Positions 1 through 9,040 of a stretch of 21,106 bases of DNA are shown in pieces. The stretch lies in assembly GCA_032718475.1 (NCBI GenBank), contig JAUCBJ010006307.1, forward strand, positions 1-21,106. Direction: 5' to 3'. Every line of letters starts with the position of its first letter. Position 1 is the first letter of the stretch. The translations under genes and the position numbers were made by a program. This DNA is from Nemertoderma westbladi. Its lineage: Eukaryota > Xenacoelomorpha > Nemertodermatida > Nemertodermatidae. Under the pieces are notes generated by a model, which saw nothing but the letters and a program-made list of their open reading frames with translations, ran no database searches and had not been told where the DNA came from.

Positions 1-1828
1 CCAGCAATCAATATCATATTTGGGTGTTTCCTAATGAGTGAAGGAAATCGTCCCCTTGTCATGAATTTAATTACTTGGACGGCCTCAGGCAATTGTGAAT
101 CACAGTTGTAGTCAACGGCTAATCACCTCACGTAGAAAGGGCAAGCAGATCACACGGAACACAATTACAATTTAGTATTAATTTTATTTATCAGGGCATA
201 CTAAATGAAGGGGCAATTTATTAAAGATAAGATAGTACATTGGGTTAGGTAGACCTAACGCAATCGACCGACAACAACCGTTTCTACCAATGCAATAGTT
301 ACGGGTGATTTTGACTCTATAACTGAATCTTAAGTCACATAAATGTGTGCCGGGAGCAGCGGCCACCGCATACGATAGCGATGGCAGAGCGGGCAGAAAC
401 AACGCAACGCAGTTAACGAGAACTAAACTTGGTTTAGCTAACAAATACTACTGTGAGATGTATTTTCAATATTTCCGTTGTAGAGCACAGTATGTGAAAC
501 TTTGACAAATATTGCCAACCACAAAAATAGGGGACATTTACGATATCTTATGGAGTTCTGTTTTCTCATCAACATGGTAGATATCTCAAAAAATGACAGG
601 AGAATGAAAGTGTTTACCGCAAAACTAAAGTTTGACAGGTAAATATCTCAAACTTGCTGGGTTCGCCTCCAGTACCTTCACGGTGGAGGGAGGGTGTTAC
701 AACAACAGCTAAACAGCATGCCGACCTCGGCACGATGAAGTTTAACAATCTCAGAGTGACGCGGTAATATAATAATTGGTAGGATTCCATACCTAGTCCA
801 CTATGATTAGGTATCTCGGGGGCCACACCCTGTTATATGACAATTTATTAACTGTATGTGGGAGGATTCGTCGAGCAACCAACAATACGCAATAACAGAA
901 ACATGAAGGGCAATAATTACATCACCTAATCAGTGAGACTAATATACAGTGCAGTACAAGGATTTATGGGTACAGGTCAGGTCAGGTCGGTGCTGAATAA
1001 TGAATACATAATTCTTGTCATATTGCTGAGGTTAGGGGGATTCTTGAACAAAAATCGTCTCAAAAGCAGAACAAGTCCTGTCTCTACTGTATATATATTA
1101 TTTAATTATGAAATAATATAAGACAATTGGGGTTAAGGCATTAAGTTAGGGTTAATATATAATAAAATGATTGGGGAGACACGGGCTACACTATTGTTTT
1201 CTTTATTATCATTATATATTTTTTTATTATGAAACAGGAAATGGACAATAGAAATAACCTACACAATAAAGCACAGTAGTTGTATGGGTTGCACATCAAT
1301 CCTCGCACAGGCCAATGAAGACGAACGTGACTGATGAATGTAGCAAACAACGTAAGAGTTGGTAATTAGAGAACTACAAACAGCAGGAACGTAGTCTCTC
1401 TAAATTATGTGGTATAATTGCGTTGGAATGCATCAATGGGTTGGCGGCCTTGATCCTTAATTGAAGGAACGTTATGGGAAACCACCAAATATACAAAGAG
1501 TGACAGTCAGTGCCACTTCATCATCCAAATAGGCTGACGTTGTGATTAATTGATATGAATGTAGTAACCCGGTAGTTATAATACTTTGTTAGAGATTCGA
1601 GGCTAGGTTGGTCACCATGGATTACTGAGCGACCTAAATGAATCCCCATAACTATGGGAGCGACGTGTCTTCGCAAAAATCCATCTTCATTCTTGCTCTG
1701 TTACGGTAATGAACAATACCGGTACTTGGGACCCGGACAATTCGGACACCCAGACCCATACAAAAATGTTAATTTTAAAAAAGGGTCCGAATTGTCCTAT
1801 GTTCATCTTTGTAGTTCCTATATTAGGC
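1..1828. other. Left flank without a supported gene
   Basis: I see no convincing exon here. The longest open frames (minus 184-444 and 614-826) begin at non-ATG codons and show no recognisable domain. One local structure stands out: a perfect 13-bp inverted repeat, GGACAATTCGGAC at 1735-1747 against GTCCGAATTGTCC at 1785-1797, with a 37-nt spacer, just before the 55-bp minisatellite. The rest is AT-rich sequence without repeats that I could detect by reading. Confidence 0.5.
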
Positions 1829-4800
1829 ATTATTGTGTCAGATGAGGGGGAAGGGGGAGAAATGGCTGGATGAAATCAAACTTCTTATTGTGTGAGATGA
1901 GGGGGAAGGGGAGAAATGGCTGGATGAAATCAAACTTCTTATTGTGTCAGATGAGGGGGAAGGGGGAGAAATGGCTGGATGAAATCAAACTTCTTATTGT
2001 GTCAGATGAGGGGGAAGGGGGAGAAATGGCTGGATGAAATCAAACTTCTTATTGTGTCAGATGAGGGGGAAGGGGGAGAAATAGCTGGATGAAATCAAAC
2101 TTCTTATTGTGTCAGATGAGGGGGAAGGGGGATAAATGGCTGGATGAAATCAAACTTCTTATTGTGTCAGACGAGGGAGAAGGGGGAGAAATGGCTGGAT
2201 GAAATCAAACTTCTTATTGTGTCAGACGAGGGGGAAGGGGGAGAAATGGCTGGATGAAATCAAACTTCTTATTTTGTCAGATGAGGGGGAAGAGGGAGAA
2301 ATGGCTGGATGAAATCAAACTTCTTATTGTGTCAGAATAGGGGGAAGGGGGAGAAATGGCTGGATGAAATCAAACTTCTTATTGTGTCAGATGAGGGGGG
2401 AGGGGGGAGAAATGGCTGGATGAAATCAAACTTCTTATTGTGTCAGATGAGGGGGAAGGGGGAGAAATGGCTGGATGAAATCAAACTTCTTATTGTGTCA
2501 GATGAGGGGGAAGGGGGAGAAATGGCTGGATGAAATCAAACTTCTTATTGTGTCAGATGAGGGGGAAGGGGGAGAAAAGGCTGGATGAAATCAAACTTCT
2601 TATTGTGTCAGATGAGGGGGAAGGGGGAGAAAAGGCTGGATGAAATCAAACTTCTTATTGTGTCAGATGTGGGGGAAGGGGGAGAAATGGCTGGATGAAA
2701 TCAAACTTCTTATTGTGTCAGATGAGGGGGAAGGGGTGAGAAATGGCTGGATGAAATCAAACTTCTTATTGTGTCAGATGAGGGGGAAGGGGGAGAAAAG
2801 GCTGGATGAAATCAAACTTCTTATTGTGTCAGATGAGGGGGAAGGGGTGAGAAATGGCTGGATGAAATCAAACTTCTTATTGTGTCAGATGAGGGGGAAG
2901 GGGGAGAAATGGCTGGATGAAATCAAACTTCTTATTGTGTCAGATGAGGGGGAAGGGGGAGAAATGGCTGGATGAAATCAAACTTCTTATTGTGTCAGAT
3001 GAGGGGGAAGGGGGAGAAATGGCTGGATGAAATCAAACTTCTTATTGTGTCAGATGAGGGGGAAGGGGGAGAAATGGCTGGATGAAATCAAACTTCTTAT
3101 TGTGTCAGATGAGGGGGAAGGGGTGAGAAATGGCTGGATGAAATCAAACTTCTTATTGTGTCAGATGAGGGGGAAGGGGAAGAAAAGGCTGGATGAAATC
3201 AAACTTCTTATTGTGTCAGATGAGGGGGAAGGGGGAGAAATGGCTGGATGAAATCAAACTTCTTATTGTGTCAGATGAGGGGGAAGGGGGAGAAATGGCT
3301 GGATGAAATCAAACTTCTTATTGTGTCAGATGAGGGAGAAGGGGGAGAAATGGCTGGATGAAATCAAACTTCTTATTGTGTCAGATTAGGGGGAAGGGGG
3401 AGAAATGGCTGGATGAAATCAAACTTCTTATTGTGTCAGATGAGGGGGAAGGGGGAGAAAAGGCTGGATGAAATCAAACTTCTTATTGTGTCAGATGTGG
3501 GGGAAGGGGGAGAAATGGCTGGATGAAATCAAACTTCTTATTGTGTCAGATGAGGGGGAAGGGGGGAGAAATGGCTGGATGAAATCAAACTTCTTATTGT
3601 GTCAGATGAGGGGGAAGGGGGAGAAATGGCTGGATGAAATCAAACTTCTTATTGTGTCAGATGAGGGGGAAGGGGGAGAAATGGCTGGATGAAATCAAAC
3701 TTCTTATTGTGTCAGATGAGGGGGAAGGGGGAGAAATGGCTGGATGAAATCAAACTTCTTATTGTGTCAGATGAGGGGGAAGGGGGAGAAATGGCTGGAT
3801 GAAATCAAACTTCTTATTGTGTCAGATGAGGGGGAAGGGGGAGAAATGGCTGGATGAAATCAAACTTCTTATTGTGTCAGATGAGGGGGAAGGGGGGAGA
3901 AATGGCTGGATGAAATCAAACTTCTTATTGTGTCAGATGAGGGGGAAGGGGGAGAAATGGCTGGATGAAATCAAACTTCTTATTGTGTCAGATGAGGGGG
4001 AAGGGGGAGAAATGGCTGGATGAAATCAAACTTCTTATTGTGTCAGATGAGGGGGAAGGGGGAGAAATGGCTGGATGAAATCAAACTTCTTATTGTGTCA
4101 GATGAGGGGAAAGGGGGGAGAAATGGCTGGATGAAATCAAACTTCTTATTGTGTGAGATGAGGGGGAAGGGGGAGAAAAGGCTGGATGAAATCAAACTTC
4201 TTATTGTGTCAGATGTGGGGGAAGGGGGAGAAATGGCTGGATGAAATCAAACTTCTTATTGTGTAAGATGAGGGGGAAGGGGGGAGAAATGGCTGGATGA
4301 AATCAAACTTCTTATTGTGTCAGATGAGGGGGAAGGGGGAGAAATGGCTGGATGAAATCAAACTTCTTATTGTGTCAGATGAGGGGGAAGGGGGAGAAAT
4401 GGCTGGATGAAATCAAACTTCTTATTGTGTCAGATGAGGGGGAAGGGGGAGAAATGGCTGGATGAAATCAAACTTCTTATTGTGTCAGATGAGGGGGAAG
4501 GGGGAGAAATGGCTGGATGAAATCAAACTTCTTATTGTGTCAGATGAGGGGGAAGGGGGAGAAATGGCTGGATGAAATCAAACTTCTTATTGTGTCAGAT
4601 GAGGGGGGAGGGGAGAAATGGCTGGATGAAATCAAACTTCTTATTGTGTCAGATGAGGGGGAAGGGGGAGAAATGGCTGGATGAAATCAAACTTCTTATT
4701 GTGTCAGATGAGGGGGAAGGGGGAGAAATGGCTGGATGAAATCAAACTTCTTATTGTGTCAGATGAGGGGGGAGGGGAGAAATGGCTGGATGAAATCAAA

Positions 4801-5472
4801 CTTCTTATTGTGTCAGATGAGGGGGAAGGGGGAGAAATGGCTGGATGAAATCAAACTTCTTATTGTGTCAGATGAGGGGGAAGGGGGAGAAATGGCTGGA
4901 TGAAATCAAACTTCTTATTGTGTCAGATGAGGGGGAAGGGGGAAGGGAAATGGCTGGATGAAATCAAACTTCTTATTGTGTCAGATGAGGGGGAAGGGGG
5001 AGAAATGGCTGGATGAAATCAAACTTCTTATTGTGTCAGATGAGGGGGAAGGGGGAGAAATGGCTGGATGAAATCAAACCTCTTATTGTGTCAGATGAGG
5101 GGGAAGGGGGAGAAATGGCTGGATGAAATCAAACTTCTTATTGTGTCAGATGAGGGGGAAGGGGGAGAAATGGCTGGATGAAATCAAACTTCTTATTGTG
5201 TCAGATGAGGGGGAAGGGGGAGAAATGGCTGGATGAAATCAAACTTCTTATTGTGTCAGATGAGGGGGAAGGGGGAGAAATGGCTGGATGAAATCAAACT
5301 TCTTATTGTGTCAGATGAGGGGGAAGGGGGAGAAATGGCTGGATGAAATCAAACTTCTTATTGTGTCAGATGAGGGGGAAGGGGTGAGAAATGGCTGGAT
5401 GAAATCAAACTTCTTATTGTGTCAGATGAGGGGGAAGGGGGAGAAATGGCTGGATGAAATCAAACTTCATCC
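1829..5472 (+). repeat. 55-bp minisatellite, about 66 units
   Basis: A head-to-tail array of a 55-bp unit. On the plus strand each unit reads as a G-rich block (GAGGGGGAAGGGGGAG), then AAATGGCTGGATGAAATC, then AAACTTCTTATTGTGTCAG. Units are very similar. Variants recur: GAAAAGG for GAAATGG, GGGGTGAG for GGGGGAG, and AGATGTGG for AGATGAGG near 2667, 3495 and 4212, which suggests that blocks of several units were copied together. The G-rich block is a mirror repeat. Because 55 is not a multiple of three, the frame shifts each unit. The short open frames starting MKSNFLLC are by-products of the repeat and not genes. The right end runs into a LINE fragment at about 5473. Confidence 0.97.
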
Positions 5473-5554
5473 CTGTCCAGGGGAAAATCTACGCAAATAT
5501 CCCAGCAATAAAACTGTAACCTTCTCCTTTCCATTAATTGATAATTTAACATTG

Positions 5555-5967
5555 AGGTGCTGGGCTCTAACAGCTGAAGACACCAGATTCTGGATGGTAC
5601 CAGGATACCATGGATACCAGGATGCTGCATAGGATGCACAACATTGTCTATGATGAACAGATAAAAAATGATGTGATATACAACTATGGCAACATCTTAT
5701 TAGCAAAACCCAGCATCACCTTGCGGAGACGCCGCTCGAGGCTTGCTTGGTACTGTTTCCGCTGCTGGCAGGATCAACCAGTACACAACCTTCTGATATA
5801 GCAGCCTGCTGGTGAGAATAGACGTGGTGGACAGCCAATGACTTCCCCCAAAGGCCTGCTCATGGACCCCGGAATTGAGAATAGCGGGGTGAACTGGGAA
5901 AGTATATGGCTGTCTGCAAGAGCAAGATCTGGGGGCGCTATGTTGCTGGGGTCTGTCGGCACTGTGT
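5555..5967 (+). pseudogene. Degenerate LINE 3' end (C-terminal part of the RT ORF)
   Basis: Reading the plus strand across frames gives pieces typical of the C-terminal region of non-LTR retrotransposon polyproteins. A WALTAEDTR stretch starts at 5561. A RMHNIVYDEQIKND...YGN segment follows at about 5625-5690, then a SITLRRRRSRLAWYCFRCW segment at about 5712-5770 (the usual 'TLRxRRLRLAGHC' region), QDQPVHNLL to 5800, and finally GELGKYM...IWGRYVAGVCRH to about 5965. Several frame changes and stops separate these pieces, so it is a dead fragment. The end matches the LINE tip at 6484-6550 (shared motif AGATCTGGGGGCGCTAT at 5925-5941 and 6507-6523), so both come from one family. The RT catalytic core is absent. 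The family clade is not assigned. Confidence 0.72.
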
Positions 5968-6126
5968 ATTGATAGTAACAATGTTTTGGCAAGCTGTATT
6001 TTTCGAGGTGTTTGTCATTATACATTTATTATAGGAAGGTCCCTTCCCAAGATCCCTTCCTATAATAAATGTATAATAACAAACACCTCGAAAAATACAG
6101 CTTGCCAACACATTGTTACTATCAAT
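5968..6126. repeat. 159-nt near-perfect inverted repeat (long hairpin)
   Basis: The 72-nt left arm (5968-6039) and 72-nt right arm (6055-6126) are reverse complements with two mismatches by my reading, separated by a 15-nt loop (6040-6054, TCCCTTCCCAAGATC). It starts where the LINE fragment stops being recognisable. The loop-side sequence AAGATCCCTTCCTAT recurs at 6460-6474, next to the second LINE tip. The arms carry few differences, so the foldback is young or maintained. It could be a MITE-like element, or a foldback made when the LINE 3' end was copied. RNA from either strand would form a long hairpin. Confidence 0.93.
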
Positions 6127-6189
6127 AATAAAAAATCAGGGGCTAATAAAATGGCAGCTGGCTTTGAAATTAATACTCCATATCTCAAG

Positions 6190-6257
6190 AACCTGTGGCC
6201 TAGTGGTTGTAGTCTCGGCTTCCAGCTCGGGGTCCCACGTTCGAATCCGACACCACG
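6190..6257 (+). promoter_or_regulatory. tRNA-like SINE head with Pol III A and B boxes
   Basis: The A box TGGCCTAGTGG (6196-6206) fits the consensus TGGCNNAGTGG exactly. The B box CGTTCGAATCC (6238-6248) matches GGTTCGANTCC at 10 of 11 positions. The 42-bp spacing is normal for tRNA genes and tRNA-derived SINEs. GTGG (6195-6198) can pair with CCAC (6253-6256) as a remnant acceptor stem, but the T-stem is largely lost, so this is a tRNA relic and not a working tRNA. A Pol III stop signal TTTT lies at 6317-6320, which would give a transcript of roughly 130 nt containing the hammerhead that follows. Confidence 0.8.
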
Positions 6258-6299
6258 CTGATGAGACCCAGTAAGGTCGAAACGCGTACGTGGTTTGGA
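6246..6299 (+). ncRNA. Type I hammerhead ribozyme with minimal stem III
   Basis: All core elements are present in order. Stem I 5' strand ACCACG is 6252-6257 and the core CUGAUGA is 6258-6264. Stem II is GACC (6265-6268) with GGUC (6275-6278) and loop CAGUAA. GAAA is 6279-6282. CGCG (6283-6286) forms a loopless two-base-pair stem III and is followed by UA (6287-6288). The stem I 3' strand CGUGGU is 6289-6294. Predicted cleavage is after A6288, at a GUA site. Stem I is a perfect 6 bp and can extend by five more pairs past a bulged C6251, out to U6246 and A6299. A loopless stem III cannot fold in one molecule, but ACGCGU is self-complementary. Two transcripts could therefore form a dimer, as is known for hammerheads in the newt satellite and in Penelope-like elements. 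The schistosome Sm-alpha family is a precedent for a Pol III SINE carrying a hammerhead. Activity is inferred. Confidence 0.85.
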
Positions 6300-6411
6300 G
6301 AGATATGAGATATTAATTTTAAGAAAAAATTACGCGATTCCTAAATTTGTACACAACCCGGTTAAAAAGTACGCATGTGATGGGATTAGTCCTACAATTG
6401 CGCCAATAAAA

Positions 6412-6442
6412 GATAAGTTATTTTCGGTAAAATAAACTTATC
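6412..6442. repeat. Short stem-loop
   Basis: GATAAGTTATTTT (6412-6424) pairs with AAAATAAACTTATC (6429-6442) around a CGGT loop, with one bulged base. It lies about 90 nt beyond the predicted Pol III stop of the hammerhead element and may belong to that element's 3' half. No function can be assigned. Confidence 0.6.
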
Positions 6443-6483
6443 ATTCGAGGCTAAGACCCCAAGATCCCTTCCTATATAATAAA

Positions 6484-6550
6484 GGCACTGTGTATGGCTG
6501 ACCGCGAGATCTGGGGGCGCTATTTTGCTGGGTCCGCCGGCAATGTGTTT
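6484..6550 (+). pseudogene. LINE 3' tip, second copy
   Basis: From the ATG at 6494 the frame reads MADREIWGRYFAGS, the classic last conserved motif of many LINE ORFs, which usually end a few residues after a 'DRxxWR' motif. About 59 bp are alignable with 5904-5967, at roughly 80% identity by eye. Everything upstream in the LINE is missing, so this is a severely truncated insertion or a broken remnant. It is preceded by AAGATCCCTTCCTAT (6460-6474), the same string that forms part of the hairpin at 5968-6126. Confidence 0.65.
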
Positions 6551-7635
6551 TGTGTTTTGCTCTTTTTTTTATTATTTTCATTTTCTATTTCTGATAATTA
6601 ATTGGCAATTTTGTGAAAAAAAAATCAAACTTTTTAAAAAATCCACGTTTTTATGTTTTTTCTTAAAATAAATGGGGAAATATTCTGAAATCAAAAAAGT
6701 GGTCGAGGCTTATTAAATTTCCTTTCATAAAAATCACAAATCATAAAAAAGGTTAAACATGGCGGCGGAGTAGTATTTTTCGTGTGAAAAAATGTCATTC
6801 AGAGATAATTACCTTCAAATAATTCTACTACCTGTATGGGGACTGGTTGGTTAACCACCAAGCTGAAATTATATTTATGGGGATTTTCGGGGTCGCTGAT
6901 TTCATTTCCGATGTCAGTTTTAATATTTGATGGAGTGCAGTCTGTCCGTGTGTCGGTTTGTCTGTCTACAGATTGCCAGACAGATATTCCACGATCACTC
7001 GAGAACTAAAAGAGATATCTCTAAGCCAGGGTTTTGTTTCTAAATATGTTAGTGAAATTTATAAATAAAAAAAGTGATCTCTAAATTTTTTAAACTTGTT
7101 TAGAAATATTTCTACAACTAAAACTTGAAAATAACAAATTTAAAAGTATAAATTTTACTTTAAAGAGATTGAAATAAAAACAACCTATAAATCATAATTA
7201 AACATTCAGTTATTAGCCATATTTAATTTTTGTTTGTTTGTTCAACAAAATCGACCCCTCGAATCTCTAAATCGGATTCATCTCAACGAGTTGAATTTCT
7301 ACCAACTCCTATAATATCAAATGAACTCATTTGTGGTACATATATTGTTTCTACGTAGATGGACATAGATTCTATACAATCATCACAGTCTAGAGGTGTT
7401 TCACTGTCATTCCCGTAATTTATAGTATTTTTAGAGATCTTATCAAGGAAACTATGAAAAATAATGGCTGGGGTTGACAGTTAGCTGAGGGTGAGTCAGT
7501 CATAGTAGAAAGGGACCAAGTGTGACCGGGTGGTAATCCTACCGGGGACTAGAGGCATTCAACACGGCCTGGGTGAATGCAAATGGCTATTTATAATAAA
7601 AATGCATCTACATGCCCCTAAATAATGAAAGGGGT

Positions 7636-7641
7636 TTTATT
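7636..7641 (-). terminator. Candidate poly(A) signal of POLR1E
   Basis: The plus-strand TTTATT reads AATAAA on the minus strand, about 204 nt past the POLR1E stop codon. Its position and sequence suit a cleavage/polyadenylation signal. In AT-rich DNA such hexamers are common, so this is only a candidate. Confidence 0.4.
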
Positions 7642-7806
7642 TATTTAGAAAGCCGTTTAAGTACGCCAATAAACTTTTCTACTGAAGTACATTTATCTCA
7701 AATTGTATTTTTTTCGTTGTCCCTTCTTTCTACTGTGACCATCACCAATGATGTGGAGTACTCCTTCAACGCGGAAGATGGCCTAATTAGTTTAATTAAT
7801 ATGTAG

Positions 7807-7826
7807 TAGGGGGGGCAACCCCCCTA
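7807..7826 (-). other. G/C hairpin just after the POLR1E stop
   Basis: TAGGGGGGGCAACCCCCCTA is an almost perfect palindrome with a CAA loop, located about 20 nt downstream of the POLR1E stop codon and so probably in its 3' UTR. In RNA it would form a six-to-eight-base-pair GC hairpin. Its role is unknown. Confidence 0.6.
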
Positions 7827-7844
7827 ACTCTAACACTAACTCTA

Positions 7845-8210
7845 TTAACTCCGCCCACCCCTACTGCCGCTACCCCCAGCCACCGGTTCTGGCGCTTTCT
7901 CGAGTTTCGCTAACTTCCTCCCCTCTTTATTCTTAGAGAATGTGCACCCCAACGCCCGGGCTATAGTCTGCACCTTGCCCAGCCCCACACGACTCCCCAG
8001 TTGGGCGGTTAGGTCTCCGATATCGACAACGAAGTTATCCACGTAGAGCGCGAGTAGGAGAGAGTGAGCGAGGCATTTATCCCTCATCCGATAGGGAAGA
8101 GATAAGATCTGGGTGCCCCTTGTGTCCCTGCTAGCCACAAGGAAGCTGACATTGAGATGTTCAGCCACAAACTCGGGTATCCAGTCAGGATAACGGTCCC
8201 GTTTCTTTAT
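7845..8210 (-). CDS. POLR1E: RNA polymerase I subunit RPA49/PAF53, last coding exon
   Basis: This is the C-terminal exon of the Pol I-specific subunit RPA49, which with RPA34/CAST forms a TFIIE/TFIIF-like module that supports initiation and elongation on rDNA in the nucleolus. The minus-strand acceptor TTTTTTTATTTAG ends at 8211. The exon opens in phase 0 with IKKRDRYPDWIPEF and ends at TAA (7847-7845), 121 codons. The stretch from AEHLNVSFL through DKCLAHSLLLALYVDNFVVD to LGKVQTIARALGCTFSK matches the family's C-terminal winged-helix region. In vertebrate homologues the equivalent stretch reads LALHIxxFxxDL...IAxAxxxxxSK. The Gly/Ser-rich end (EPVAGGSGSRGGRS) is a disordered tail. Phase and homology both join it to the exon at 10819-10016. 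The exon looks intact. A retrocopy is unlikely because a normal intron is present. Confidence 0.88.
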   Translation of the reverse strand: MKKRDRYPDWIPEFVAEHLNVSFLVASRDTRGTQILSLPYRMRDKCLAHSLLLALYVDNFVVDIGDLTAQLGSRVGLGKVQTIARALGCTFSKNKEGRKLAKLEKAPEPVAGGSGSRGGRS

Positions 8211-8534
8211 CTAAATAAAAAAAGTACAAAGAAACATTTTTAAAAAGGCTAAGTTATACAAACGAGCAATAGATATTATTCTAGAATGCCCACCTTAGAC
8301 TGTCACACTATATTTACTCTAAATATTAACTCCACAAAGCACATCATAGTGAAAACCCCCTGTTTGAAAGAAAAGGCTTGATATAAAGGTTGTAATTCAC
8401 TTGGTTGTATTTGATTTCAGTAAGACGATGTTGGACATGTGAGAAATGTACAACAGTGAATGTTAATAAGATGCGGATGTTGGCCCATGTTAAGTATCCC
8501 AGGTTTTCTGCTGGTATATTTCACTTTCAGTTTA

Positions 8535-8558
8535 CCCCCCCCCCCCCCCCCCCCCCCC
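8535..8558. repeat. Poly-C tract (C24)
   Basis: Twenty-four consecutive C on the plus strand (G on the minus strand, the sense strand of the POLR1E intron). The pre-mRNA would carry a G24 run capable of G-quadruplex formation. The exact length could be a sequencing artefact, as homopolymers are error-prone. Confidence 0.9.
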
Positions 8559-8739
8559 AGTGAAGAATGCAATGTTTTCACTAAAAACCAAAGTTGCAGG
8601 AGGGCTGAATCTAACCAAAACAATAAACGAATTAGTATCTGTACTGATTATATATAAGATAGAAATGAGCACAAATAAACACTTTATAAAGAGAAATTAA
8701 AGTAAAGAGAAAAGTAAAAGTTCTTCACATGGGATATTA

Positions 8740-9040
8740 TATTGGTTTCAGTAGTCGGGGGTCTAATCTGTTAACGTGAAACACGAGAACAACCCGAAGG
8801 CTCCTCTCTCTTGGCAGTTACCTGTAAGGCAAGGCTGGCGCACACTAACTCCCAAGGTCGAATACTCTCGCCTTCCAATCATTTTATTTACAAACCCATA
8901 CATATACCAGAGAGATTCCCATTAATTAATTCCCCCTAGTTCCTTAGAGTTAACAGCTTAACAAAAACTGAGTTCCTTTTCTAGGATTGAACTCACGACC
9001 TCCAGGTTGTAAGACCGACGCTCTAACAACTAATAAATAC
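8740..9040 (-). mobile_element. Probable tRNA-derived SINE
   Basis: On the minus strand, a tRNA-like head reads GTTGTTAGAGCGTCGGTC, then an anticodon-like loop CTTACAA, then CTGGAGGTCGTGAGTTCAAT. The B-box counterpart GAGTTCAATCC (8994-8984) matches the consensus at 9 of 11 positions. The A-box region is worn, since the usual TAGCTCAGTGG is replaced. About 240 nt of non-tRNA body follow towards 8740. The outer limits are uncertain because I could not identify target-site duplications. It differs in sequence from the tRNA-like head at 6190. Confidence 0.6.

Larger units (their letters stand above)
6551..7844. other. AT-rich intergenic region and downstream flank of POLR1E
   Basis: No exon is supported. 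Poly(T)/poly(A) runs are frequent between 6550 and 7250. A stretch at about 6935-6990 is rich in GTCTGTC-type short repeats. On the minus strand, the POLR1E 3' UTR should lie in the right part: a G7-CAA-C6 hairpin at 7807-7826, about 20 nt after the stop codon, and an AATAAA candidate at 7641-7636 about 200 nt after it. The plus-strand open frame at 7612-7806 has no recognisable feature. Confidence 0.5.

Noticed and set aside
184-444. Minus-strand open frame with a hydrophobic start and several cysteines, like a small secreted peptide
   Set aside because: It begins at TTG with an in-frame stop just upstream, has no supported splice site and no known family.
1327-1350. CTGATGA near 1331 as a second hammerhead
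   Set aside because: No GAAA partner or matching stems follow it.
2309-4244. Repeated short proteins starting MKSNFLLC
   Set aside because: They follow from the 55-bp repeat passing through three frames. Each ends at a stop built into the unit.
1829-5472. Array resembling a CRISPR with regular repeats
   Set aside because: Units abut directly with no unique spacers, the setting is a spliced eukaryotic genome, and there are no cas genes.
6190-6257. A functional tRNA gene
   Set aside because: A and B boxes are good but the T-stem and most of the acceptor stem do not pair, and a ribozyme follows without a 3' end signal.
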